IMG/VR virus record: IMGVR_UViG_3300025120_000140
Span: 1 to 42,876 of that record
Strand: one strand, 5' to 3'
Source: a virus
DNA: 42,876 nt
The translations under genes were made by a program, and so were the position numbers. The notes beneath the pieces are model-generated. The model saw only the letters and a program-made list of their open reading frames with translations. It was not told the DNA's origin and did no database searches. Of this stretch, positions 1-5,631 are shown piece after piece. Within the stretch, counting starts at the first letter, position 1; every line of letters starts with the position of its first letter.

Positions 1-2
1 TA

Positions 3-815
3 GGTCTATTCCCTACATTGTTTAGCGCTATCGAAAATGATGGTTCGGTTGCTCACAATGGTTCAGATGGTTATGAAGCAATAACAAACATATTGCCGCT
101 AATACCATCTAGCAAATGGAGGAATAAAATCTTTAATTTAATGCACGAAAGTAGATATTTTATTGAAGAAGAATTCTCTAGTAGTAATGCTTTTTATAAT
201 GATGCATATAAATGCGGTGGTCACGTTTCCATCTCTAGCAATGATTATGGGGACTCAAAACATTTTTTAAATGCAATGAGACCATATCTAGGAATAGTAT
301 ATGCAATGAATAGAAAACGTTTAGCTAATAGATATTGTTTAGGGAATATAAATTGTCCAATTAACCCTACAAATGCTATCACTAGGAGAGATAACAAGTA
401 TAATGCAATTCAATTGAAATCTTATGGAGTCGTAGAATTTAGATTATGGAGCAGAGTAACAAGCGTAAATCAATTAAAAAATCGATACGCTTTAATGCAC
501 GAAATCGCGCAAGCTAGTAAAACTTTGATATCTAAAGATGCTTTTTCTAGTCGTATACGACCAATTATTATGCGAATGTATAACAATGATGCCGCTAAAG
601 TAGATAGCTTACTTAAACTAGCTAAGTCATTCGATAAGATGCTAACTAAAAATGTGTTGGATGAAAATGTTATCCCTTATATATATGCTTATAGGAATAA
701 CAATTTAGCCGATAGTGACCAAAGAAACGCGAGCATACAACAAATGTTTTTCACTCAGAAAGGTTACAGAATGTGGAAACGCGGAGAAGTTGAATTCAGT
801 AAAATGGTTGGTTGA
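3..815 (+). CDS. Amidoligase family enzyme (ATP-dependent COOH-NH2 ligase), 5' truncated
   Basis: The reading frame is open from base 3, so the N-terminus lies beyond the left edge; the first internal start (TTG 18) is not the true one. Seen: an ENDGSV block followed by GYEAIT, then a CGGHVSIS block, then YGVVEFRLW. These match the order of the family's conserved blocks (DGS, GxE, CGxHVH-like, EFR), although GYE replaces the usual GFE and the second H of HVH is S. Members of this family have a glutamine-synthetase-like fold and join carboxylates to amines using ATP. The downstream genes encode a glutamine amidotransferase and a gamma-glutamylcyclotransferase, the usual partners of phage amidoligases, which supports the call. 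The substrate is unknown. The gene ends in TGA and is followed by a strong hairpin terminator at 838-865. It contains one copy of the 17-bp palindromic motif at 548-564. Confidence 0.75.
   Translation, partial: GLFPTLFSAIENDGSVAHNGSDGYEAITNILPLIPSSKWRNKIFNLMHESRYFIEEEFSSSNAFYNDAYKCGGHVSISSNDYGDSKHFLNAMRPYLGIVYAMNRKRLANRYCLGNINCPINPTNAITRRDNKYNAIQLKSYGVVEFRLWSRVTSVNQLKNRYALMHEIAQASKTLISKDAFSSRIRPIIMRMYNNDAAKVDSLLKLAKSFDKMLTKNVLDENVIPYIYAYRNNNLADSDQRNASIQQMFFTQKGYRMWKRGEVEFSKMVG
548..564 (+). repeat. 17-bp palindromic motif, copy 1
   Basis: TAGTCGTATACGACCAA, with a perfect 12-bp palindromic core GTCGTATACGAC. It lies inside the amidoligase gene. The identical 17-mer recurs at 3876-3892 and near-identical copies at 14510-14526 (inverted) and 38856-38872. 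Confidence 0.6.
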
Positions 816-837
816 TTTATCAGCAAACTAATATTAA

Positions 838-865
838 AAGGAGCGCTAACGCGCTCTTTTTTTTT
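838..865 (+). terminator. Rho-independent terminator after the amidoligase gene
   Basis: GAGCGC (841-846), loop TAAC, GCGCTC (851-856), then nine T. The perfect GC-rich stem with a T-run directly after it is a classic intrinsic terminator. It confirms that TGA 813-815 is a real stop in this genome. Confidence 0.9.
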
Positions 866-867
866 GC

Positions 868-1144
868 CCTAAATTAAAGTTTTGTGCAGTTATGCTGCAT
901 AATCTTAGGTAAATACAACAGCGACAGCAGACACCAGCAGACACCAGCAGACAGCCAGTCAAAAAAGTTGACACCCTGTAAAAAATAACAGGTAAGCAGG
1001 AATGCCCATTTGGGGACAAAAATGCCCATTAGGGGTAATAAATACCCACGAATACCCAACGCGGGTAATTGTTTGATGTTTGATTTTTTGAATAAATCAA
1101 GGTTGGGTACGATGTCGTATCTTTTTGGGTACGATAGCATATCT
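868..1144. repeat. Repeat-rich non-coding region (candidate origin or regulator-binding region)
   Basis: Bases 816-1249 hold no convincing gene. Seen in order: a hairpin with outer arms CCTAA/TTAGG and inner arms TGCAG/CTGCA (868-908); a 10-bp tandem repeat ACACCAGCAG (about 924-955); hairpin CCTGT/ACAGG (975-992); AATGCCCATT followed by TGGGG or AGGGG at 1001 and 1021 (period exactly 20); AATACCCA at 1041 and 1051 (period 10) running into the inverted repeat TACCC/GGGTA (1053-1067); and two 20-base repeats starting TTGGGTACGAT at 1103 and 1125 (period 22). Spacings near whole helical turns suggest protein binding on one DNA face. It sits between a terminator and a promoter. Function is not proven. 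Confidence 0.5.
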
Positions 1145-1162
1145 AAAATAAAGTGTATATCA

Positions 1163-1194
1163 TTTGGCTATGTCTAATTAATGTCTTATCTTTG
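1163..1194 (+). promoter_or_regulatory. Bacteroidota-type promoter upstream of the GAT-GGCT gene
   Basis: TTTG at 1163-1166, a 20-bp spacer, then TATCTTTG at 1187-1194. This fits the Bacteroidota -33/-7 consensus (TTTG, TAnnTTTG). The spacer is also nearly identical to that of the promoter at 3914-3945 (28 of 34 bases match from the base before TTTG to the base after TTTG). Expected transcript start is near 1200, about 50 bases before ATG 1250. Confidence 0.75.
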
Positions 1195-1249
1195 TGTAAT
1201 AATCAGAGGTCAGCGGACACAATGTCTACTCCTCACAAACAAATAAACT

Positions 1250-1603
1250 ATGTGTATAATAATTGTAAAGTCGAAAGACAAAAAAGTCTCGCAGTCAGTA
1301 TTACGAGCATCATCATTAATAAACCCTCACGGACTAGGTGTAATATGGCTAGACACTAACGAGGTTAACTATCACAAATCAAAAGAATGGTCGGTACTAG
1401 ACACAGACAGACCCTACATCGCTCATTTCAGATATGCTACTAAAGGTAAGATTAACAGAGAGAACACCCATCCATTTGAATGCGGTAATAACTCTAATGA
1501 ACTACTAATGCATAATGGAACTTTGCTAGGCTATGGCTCAAAAGATTTATGTGATAGTAAGCAACTAGCTAATGAACTAGGACACAGACCACGACACCAA
1601 TGA
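1250..1603 (+). CDS. Class II glutamine amidotransferase domain (N-terminal part of a TGA-split GAT-GGCT fusion)
   Basis: The protein starts M-C-I-I-I-V, which places Cys2 as the N-terminal nucleophile of an Ntn-type glutaminase after Met removal. Further family signatures visible are HGLGV, the AHFRYATKG block followed by NTHPF, the LMHNGTL oxyanion block and DSKQLA. Such domains hydrolyse glutamine and hand ammonia to a synthetase or ligase, here most simply the neighbouring amidoligase. The open segment is 117 codons, shorter than a full domain. After TGA 1601-1603 the same frame continues without another stop (REILGQHDSRFV and on) into the cyclotransferase. That continuation looks like the missing end of the GAT fold, so the TGA seems to interrupt one longer gene. 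Promoter at 1163-1194. Confidence 0.8.
   Translation: MCIIIVKSKDKKVSQSVLRASSLINPHGLGVIWLDTNEVNYHKSKEWSVLDTDRPYIAHFRYATKGKINRENTHPFECGNNSNELLMHNGTLLGYGSKDLCDSKQLANELGHRPRHQ
1601..1603 (+). other. In-frame TGA splitting the GAT-GGCT reading frame
   Basis: Translation in the frame of ATG 1250 reads on from 1604 to 2335 with no further stop, giving a 362-codon frame with this TGA at codon 118. The flanking residues read RHQ-stop-REILGQ. The segment 1604-1726 has no ATG in this frame. The TGA could be a point mutation, a sequencing error or a recoded codon; sequence alone cannot decide. Confidence 0.75.
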
Positions 1604-1726
1604 AGAGAAATTCTAGGTCAGCACGATTCTAGATTCGTATCTTATAACAAGCGCAACAGACAATACCAAATCTATAACAAAAATCTTTGGACTCAAAAAG
1701 ATGGTGTATGGTTTTCAAAAACTAAT

Positions 1727-2335
1727 GTGTTACAAGACAATCTTGTAGCGGTGTATGGTACTCTTAAAAAAGGTTACTCAAACAATAGTATGTTAAGCGG
1801 CTCACGATACGTAGGTAAGGGAACTACTCTTGATAAATACCCTTTAGAAGTTAGCGGTCTTCCTTATCTACACGATGTAAAAGGTAGCGGTTACAATGTC
1901 GATGTACATATATATAAAGTAAGCGACAACGTACTTAAAAATCTTGATTCACTTGAAGGACACCCTTATCATTACAAACGTAGTGAGATAATGATAAAGC
2001 GCAAGAAAGGTCAGATTAAATGTTGGGTATACTTTATACAGACAAGACCCTATTCAAACCATATGAACTGCATACAAAGTTATAAGCAAGAGAGACCAAG
2101 CACGAACTATAGAGGCTCCTCTTATCCTTATAATTTCTTTCGTAACGAAGACTATAAACCAAGCTATACTAAACGTATAACTGATTTTTATTCTTCTGTA
2201 GAGACAGACCAAGAAGAAAGATATTGCAGCACTTGTATGGTAGAGGTCAAAACAGATGACCACGAGATTAGTGATTCGAAATACTATTGTGAGATTTGTT
2301 GCAACCATTTCACAGAAAGCGAAGTAATGAAATAA
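1727..2335 (+). CDS. Gamma-glutamylcyclotransferase (AIG2-like) with C-terminal zinc ribbon; second part of the split GAT-GGCT gene
   Basis: VAVYGTLKKGYSN is the signature phosphate-binding-like loop of the GGCT/AIG2 fold. SLEGHPYHYKR carries the conserved acidic residue (E of LEG) used in cyclisation, and GQIKCWVYF is the last core strand. The family releases 5-oxoproline from gamma-glutamyl amines, or edits such amides. About 60 residues after the core, YCSTC and YCEIC form a CxxC-x19-CxxC zinc ribbon. GTG 1727 is the only usable start in this segment; more likely the domain is translated as part of the frame that starts at 1250. It is the last gene before the hammerhead ribozyme at 2386-2436. 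Confidence 0.8.
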   Translation: MLQDNLVAVYGTLKKGYSNNSMLSGSRYVGKGTTLDKYPLEVSGLPYLHDVKGSGYNVDVHIYKVSDNVLKNLDSLEGHPYHYKRSEIMIKRKKGQIKCWVYFIQTRPYSNHMNCIQSYKQERPSTNYRGSSYPYNFFRNEDYKPSYTKRITDFYSSVETDQEERYCSTCMVEVKTDDHEISDSKYYCEICCNHFTESEVMK

Positions 2336-2356
2336 TTGACTAAACGTTACTTTGTG

Positions 2357-2384
2357 GGGGAAGTTTATTGACATTTTCTTCCCC
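2357..2384 (+). other. Stable hairpin directly upstream of the hammerhead
   Basis: GGGGAAG (2357-2363) and CTTCCCC (2378-2384) form a perfect 7-bp stem with a 14-base loop. It lacks a T-run, so it is not a standard terminator. After ribozyme cleavage it would be the last hairpin of the upstream mRNA and could protect that 3' end (inference). Confidence 0.55.
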
Positions 2385-2385
2385 T

Positions 2386-2436
2386 TCTGTTCGGTAGTGT
2401 GTACTACCGCTGATGATTCGAAAACGATGAAACAGA
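2386..2436 (+). ncRNA. Hammerhead ribozyme, type III (predicted self-cleaving RNA)
   Basis: All core elements are in order. Stem III TCTGT (2386-2390) pairs with ACAGA (2432-2436), 5 bp. Cleavage triplet GTT ends at T2391. Stem I CGGTAG (2392-2397) pairs with CTACCG (2404-2409), 6 bp, loop TGTGTA. Core CTGATGA occupies 2410-2416. Stem II TTCG/CGAT with loop AAAA follows, 3 bp plus a T-T mismatch at the core-proximal pair that is usually G-C. GAA 2429-2431 completes the core. Because stem III is open, this is type III. Predicted cleavage is between 2391 and 2392. It lies in a 125-base gap, 24 bases before ATG 2461, so it would separate the GAT-GGCT message from the small-gene message. Confidence 0.75.
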
Positions 2437-2460
2437 TATACAAACTTTAAAATAAAAACA

Positions 2461-2595
2461 ATGAATAACTTAGATAAATTAAAACTACAAATTGAAATCT
2501 CTAAAAAAGAATTAGACAATAATTTCAGCGAAAAACAATTTGACCACTTACTTAAATTACAATTACACTTACTTAAATTACAATTAAATAAATAA
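2461..2595 (+). CDS. 44-residue protein with duplicated leucine-rich heptad
   Basis: MNNLDKLKLQ start, preceded by AAAAACA, the same start context used by several neighbours. The C-terminus contains HLLKLQL twice in tandem, caused by a 21-bp DNA duplication (2546-2566 and 2567-2587). The heptads suggest an amphipathic helix or short coiled coil. First gene after the hammerhead. I do not recognise a family. Confidence 0.55.
   Translation: MNNLDKLKLQIEISKKELDNNFSEKQFDHLLKLQLHLLKLQLNK
2546..2586 (+). repeat. 21-bp tandem duplication inside the 44-residue gene
   Basis: ACTTACTTAAATTACAATTA at 2546-2565 recurs exactly at 2567-2586, a period of 21 bp, so the reading frame is kept. Confidence 0.8.
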
Positions 2596-2617
2596 CAATA
2601 AACTAAAAACAAAAACA

Positions 2618-2806
2618 ATGAATAACTTAACTTTAATGAAAATGTTTCTTGTTATGGGAGACACAACAGAACAAACACTAAAAGAAAAAATTGCATATAA
2701 AGAACGTATTATATTTGCAACTCAAGGTATTATTAAGCCAAGTAATTGGGCAGAACTAAGTGATGAAGTAAAACTAAATAGATTAACTAAACTACAAACA
2801 ATATAA
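2618..2806 (+). CDS. Small early protein of unknown function (62 aa)
   Basis: Its start region AAAAACAATGAATAACTTA (2611-2629) is identical over 19 bases to that of the preceding gene (2454-2472), which suggests that the start region was duplicated or that both are under the same translational control. The protein is soluble and helix-prone, with no recognisable motif. Next gene follows after 4 bases. Confidence 0.6.
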   Translation: MNNLTLMKMFLVMGDTTEQTLKEKIAYKERIIFATQGIIKPSNWAELSDEVKLNRLTKLQTI

Positions 2807-2810
2807 AATT

Positions 2811-3014
2811 ATGAATGCAAATGATTTATTAAAATTCTTGAACGCGGTAGCGGAAGAAGTAAAACAAAATGGAAGAACACTAGAAGATGTCACTATAAAC
2901 TTTAGAAGAACAGATGATTCAGATGTTGAAGTTTGTGATTCTATAGGTGTAGATTTATTTGATTCTGAAACAAATAAAATAATAGAGAGTCTAGTACTAA
3001 TGGGTAAATATTAA
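2811..3014 (+). CDS. Small acidic protein of unknown function (67 aa)
   Basis: Acidic protein (MNANDLLKFLNAVAEEVKQN start) with several Asp and Glu in the middle. It lies 4 bases behind its neighbour in the same operon. Small acidic early phage proteins often bind host factors, but nothing here identifies a target. Confidence 0.6.
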   Translation: MNANDLLKFLNAVAEEVKQNGRTLEDVTINFRRTDDSDVEVCDSIGVDLFDSETNKIIESLVLMGKY

Positions 3015-3037
3015 ATTACTAACTAAATTAAAAAACA

Positions 3038-3328
3038 ATGAATAAAACAGAATACCAACTGCTGAAGTTAAATGGTAGGGAAATGACAAATGAAACCTTA
3101 CAACGTTTTGATTATATCTACCGAGATATAGTAAAACAAGCTACACAACTAAGAGAACAATACCAAGCAGACAACGAGCCTATTATGAATCAGACAATCA
3201 ACAAAACAAGAACAGATTTATACAAGGTAATGAACAACACAACTAAATTTAATAACGAAGTTATGATAGTGTTAAATCTTATTGATGATTTAACAGAGAA
3301 ACTCAAGAACTTAAAAATAAAAAACTAA
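3038..3328 (+). CDS. Small helical protein of unknown function (96 aa)
   Basis: ATG is preceded by the A-rich context AAAAAACA. Charged, Asn- and Gln-rich, with long helical stretches (ending LNLIDDLTEKLKNLKIKN), consistent with a coiled coil. Stop TAA and the next ATG share one base, so translation is probably coupled. Confidence 0.6.
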   Translation: MNKTEYQLLKLNGREMTNETLQRFDYIYRDIVKQATQLREQYQADNEPIMNQTINKTRTDLYKVMNNTTKFNNEVMIVLNLIDDLTEKLKNLKIKN

Positions 3329-3660
3329 TGCAATATAAAATTATGGAAATAGAAACAACAATAAACTATATGTCGACAAATGATTTTGTCCACGCAAACA
3401 AACTACAAAAAGTAGCTGAAGAACTCTTCGGTAAAGATTGGGTAGCTGAAGACGATGTTGAACAAATCGAAAAACTCTTAAACAAAGTAGCACCCAACAA
3501 GTATATGGTAACTTGCTATGGCGAAATGTTTAATAGTGATTATGATATAGAAGTAAGAGAACTAGATTGCACTACTAATTATTCTACTAACGAACTTAGG
3601 AAAGAATTAAAGCGCAGAGGTTTTTTTAGTTATGGTTGGGAGCCAAGTAAAATTTTTTAG
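3328..3660 (+). CDS. Small protein of unknown function (110 aa)
   Basis: Starts in a TAATG overlap with the upstream gene; an alternative start is ATG 3343. The C-terminal part (STNELRKELKRRGFFSYGWEP) is basic after an otherwise acidic protein. No family recognised. Ends 2 bases before the next gene. Confidence 0.6.
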   Translation: MQYKIMEIETTINYMSTNDFVHANKLQKVAEELFGKDWVAEDDVEQIEKLLNKVAPNKYMVTCYGEMFNSDYDIEVRELDCTTNYSTNELRKELKRRGFFSYGWEPSKIF

Positions 3661-3662
3661 AT

Positions 3663-3878
3663 ATGAACTACGATAATTGGAAATTAGCAACACCAGAATC
3701 TGAATCTGGATACTTAGTAAGTAATTGCTGCGGAACGGACTATGATGAGGATGATGATGGAAATACTTGTCTTGATTGTGGGGATGAATGCGAGGAGATT
3801 GATGAGAGAGAATACAGACAAGGCAGGAAAGATGATTGGGATGAGATGCAAGCAGATGAGGATAGGTTAGAAAAATAG
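3663..3878 (+). CDS. Small zinc-ribbon-like acidic protein (71 aa)
   Basis: A cysteine cluster of form CC-x13-CxxC-x3-C (SNCCGTDY, then TCLDCGDEC) sits between residues about 22 and 43, typical of a small zinc ribbon. The rest is strongly acidic (Asp/Glu runs). Possible roles are DNA or RNAP binding (inference). Its stop codon TAG 3876-3878 is also the first three bases of the 17-bp palindromic motif. Confidence 0.6.
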   Translation: MNYDNWKLATPESESGYLVSNCCGTDYDEDDDGNTCLDCGDECEEIDEREYRQGRKDDWDEMQADEDRLEK

Positions 3879-3892
3879 TCGTATACGACCAA
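3876..3892 (+). repeat. 17-bp palindromic motif, copy 2
   Basis: TAGTCGTATACGACCAA, identical to the copy at 548-564. It overlaps the stop of the preceding gene and lies 21 bases upstream of the promoter at 3914-3945, a good place for an operator. Confidence 0.65.
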
Positions 3893-3913
3893 CTAATAAA
3901 AGGTACAATAATA

Positions 3914-3945
3914 TTTGGAGATGTCTAAATAATGTTGTACCTTTG
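3914..3945 (+). promoter_or_regulatory. Bacteroidota-type promoter, extended motif shared with 1163-1194
   Basis: TTTG 3914-3917, spacer, TACCTTTG 3938-3945. The spacer repeats TGTCTAA-n-TAATGT seen in the promoter at 1163-1194. Conservation inside a spacer suggests an additional protein contact. Drives the block from 3969. Confidence 0.75.
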
Positions 3946-3968
3946 TCTATTATAAATATATTATAACT

Positions 3969-4088
3969 ATGAACTTAAAAAACTTTATACAAGAATGTAA
4001 AGACAACCCAACTGAACTTATACTTAACATAATACTCCTATGTTTTTTAGGACTAGTGTTTTATGTAACTATGTGGGTATTTTATTAA
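3969..4088 (+). CDS. Small single-pass membrane protein (39 aa)
   Basis: A short soluble start (MNLKNFIQECKDNPTE) is followed by one hydrophobic segment from about residue 17 to 38 (LILNIILLCFLGLVFYVTMW), then a two-residue tail. First gene after the promoter at 3914-3945. Small membrane proteins in this position can act on the host envelope or in superinfection exclusion, but there is no direct evidence. Confidence 0.6.
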   Translation: MNLKNFIQECKDNPTELILNIILLCFLGLVFYVTMWVFY

Positions 4089-4106
4089 TCCTTAAATTAA
4101 ATTATT

Positions 4107-4337
4107 ATGTATATTAAAATTAACAAAGTAGAACTAGCAACCAAGCTAGCAAGAATGGAAACCGAAGCGGTTTTAGATGGAACTAAATTTACTATTGAAC
4201 TTGTAAACGACAAAGGTCAAGTATACGAAACCAAGTATTCAGAGGAAGGTCAAGCGGTCTTCAACCAAGCATACGATATGTATTCGGATGTTATAGAATC
4301 AACAAAGGAAAAACTCAAATCCATACCCTTCGGTTAG
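4107..4337 (+). CDS. Small protein of unknown function (76 aa)
   Basis: Starts MYIKINKVELATKLARMETE; mixed alpha/beta, mildly acidic, no cysteine. One base separates its stop from the next ATG, so the two are co-translated. No family recognised. Confidence 0.6.
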   Translation: MYIKINKVELATKLARMETEAVLDGTKFTIELVNDKGQVYETKYSEEGQAVFNQAYDMYSDVIESTKEKLKSIPFG

Positions 4338-4338
4338 A

Positions 4339-4605
4339 ATGCAGCACGTAATACAAGAACTCCTCCACGAGAAACATCTTAAGGAGGAGTATAAAAGAAA
4401 TGTAATCGAATTTAATAACTACTTCAGATATAGCGGTAAAGAAGAAAAACTCAACCCTAAAATAGCTTACTTAATAGAAAAAGAAAAACGTTATAAAGAA
4501 AAAATGTATAGCTGGGAAAAAACCGATATGTCGGAATATAAACTAACTCAAAGATATGTACGCAAAACTAATCGCAGACAAACTAATATTAAAAAGAAGA
4601 CTTAA
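4339..4605 (+). CDS. Small basic protein of unknown function (88 aa)
   Basis: Lys/Arg-rich, especially the C-terminal RKTNRRQTNIKKK, suggesting nucleic-acid binding. Its last 50 bases overlap the start of the gene at 4556 in another frame. Confidence 0.55.
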   Translation: MQHVIQELLHEKHLKEEYKRNVIEFNNYFRYSGKEEKLNPKIAYLIEKEKRYKEKMYSWEKTDMSEYKLTQRYVRKTNRRQTNIKKKT

Positions 4606-4729
4606 AAAAATAGAGGCTCAGTTAAAAAAAGAAAAATCAAAAACTGCCGTCAACTGGACTACTTGTAACAAAAAACTTATTGATGGACACTGGTACATTA
4701 AAGGCTCAGATGTTTTGATGAACAACTAA
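4556..4729 (+). CDS. Small basic protein overlapping its upstream gene (57 aa)
   Basis: ATG 4556 to TAA 4727-4729. An N-terminal Lys-rich helix (LILKRRLKKIEAQLKKEK) is followed by NWTTCNKKLIDGHWYIKG, a compact Trp-rich tail. It fills an otherwise empty 157-base gap. No family recognised. Confidence 0.5.
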   Translation: MYAKLIADKLILKRRLKKIEAQLKKEKSKTAVNWTTCNKKLIDGHWYIKGSDVLMNN

Positions 4730-4744
4730 ATTAAACTATATTTA
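4713..4744 (+). promoter_or_regulatory. Possible promoter for the gene at 4763
   Basis: TTTTG 4713-4717, 19-bp spacer, TATATTTA 4737-4744. The last base of the -7 box differs from the consensus G, so this is weaker than the other plus-strand promoters. Confidence 0.4.
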
Positions 4745-4762
4745 CACTAAAAATAAACTGCT

Positions 4763-5155
4763 ATGAAATTAATACTGGATGAGATTCTATGGAGAAAATC
4801 TTTAAAAACTCCTAATAAAAAAAGAATACAAAAACTACAACAACTAGCTAACAGAAAAAAAGTATCTTATACTGCTTTTAAACAAACTGGAGAAGTAATG
4901 AAAATGAAACATTATATGGAGGAGTACAGACCATTTGATTCATCTAATATAGATATGGGATTAAGGATATTACCTAATGCTCATAGTGTTATAAGGTATG
5001 TGGGAGGTTTTGTTTTATTTATACTGGAAGGAAAAAATTATGCTTTTTACTACGACAGAACTTTGGAAGTATCACTGGATTTAAAAGCACTGGAAAAATT
5101 ATTATACAAAAAAAAGGTAGAGTCGTTTATTGTTAATTATAAAGACAGAGATTAA
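4763..5155 (+). CDS. Protein of unknown function (130 aa)
   Basis: A basic N-terminal helical half (to about residue 50) is followed by a beta-rich half with AHSVIRYVGGFVLFILEGKN and YAFYYDRTLEV. No signal peptide. Stop and next start overlap in TAATG. No family recognised. Confidence 0.6.
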   Translation: MKLILDEILWRKSLKTPNKKRIQKLQQLANRKKVSYTAFKQTGEVMKMKHYMEEYRPFDSSNIDMGLRILPNAHSVIRYVGGFVLFILEGKNYAFYYDRTLEVSLDLKALEKLLYKKKVESFIVNYKDRD

Positions 5156-5445
5156 TGGGGGAAAAAAACAAATACTACTGGGACACAACAAGAAATATGT
5201 CTTCAACCCAAGAAACAGACAACAGAGTACCTGCATATTATGTAGGCAGGACACCAAGAACTGGATACTACCAAGCACGTTATGTAGTAGAGGACTTTGA
5301 TTGCACTTATAACGTAGGCACTGCGGTCACATACTGCTTACGTTCAAAATTCAAGCACGAGGATGGAGGACTAGAATGCTTAACCAAAGCAAAGGCTCAC
5401 CTTGAATTTGAAATTGAACGTCTAAAAAATTTGCACAATAAATAA
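5155..5445 (+). CDS. Protein of unknown function (96 aa)
   Basis: Tyr- and Thr-rich (GRTPRTGYYQARYVVEDF), one compact domain ending in a charged helix. Translation probably coupled through TAATG. Its last codons contain the -33 box of the promoter at 5430-5461. Confidence 0.6.
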   Translation: MGEKNKYYWDTTRNMSSTQETDNRVPAYYVGRTPRTGYYQARYVVEDFDCTYNVGTAVTYCLRSKFKHEDGGLECLTKAKAHLEFEIERLKNLHNK

Positions 5446-5461
5446 ACATTATTTATATTTG
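5430..5461 (+). promoter_or_regulatory. Bacteroidota-type promoter of the replication block
   Basis: TTTG 5430-5433, 20-bp spacer, TATATTTG 5454-5461: a full consensus match. Expected start near 5468, giving a leader of about 160 bases before ATG 5632. Confidence 0.7.
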
Positions 5462-5505
5462 TATGAGTGTTTTCATAATCGAATGTTGTCATATACGTTC
5501 GTAAT

Positions 5506-5598
5506 AAAGAAGGAGCAAGACTGCGGTCGCTAATGACCAATTATATATCGGACTAAGAATCCCTAATGTTAAATGTTTTGTAGTTTTGCTCCTTTTTT
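5506..5598 (+). ncRNA. Structured leader or small RNA ending in a T-run
   Basis: AAGGAGCAA (5510-5518) pairs with TTGCTCCTT (5586-5594), extendable with A-T pairs into the six-T run 5593-5598. Inside, GGTC/GACC (5525-5538) can form a second hairpin. The 186-base gap 5446-5631 has no convincing gene. Options are a small RNA made from the promoter at 5430-5461, or an attenuator before the replication genes. I do not recognise a known riboswitch or ribozyme in it. Confidence 0.4.
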
Positions 5599-5631
5599 GT
5601 TTCCTAAAATTTAATAATAAAATAAAATAAA

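Noticed and set aside
874-1140. Minus-strand 88-residue reading frame in the repeat region
   Set aside because: It translates the tandem repeats, has no start context and runs against the operon direction; the repeats explain the sequence better.
1153-1359. Plus-strand 68-residue frame at the start of the amidotransferase gene
   Set aside because: It overlaps the convincing MCIII start of the GAT domain in another frame, begins inside the promoter, and has low-complexity content.
5464-5505. 13-residue leader peptide after the promoter at 5430-5461
   Set aside because: Its ATG lies at or before the expected transcript start, so it would not be translated.
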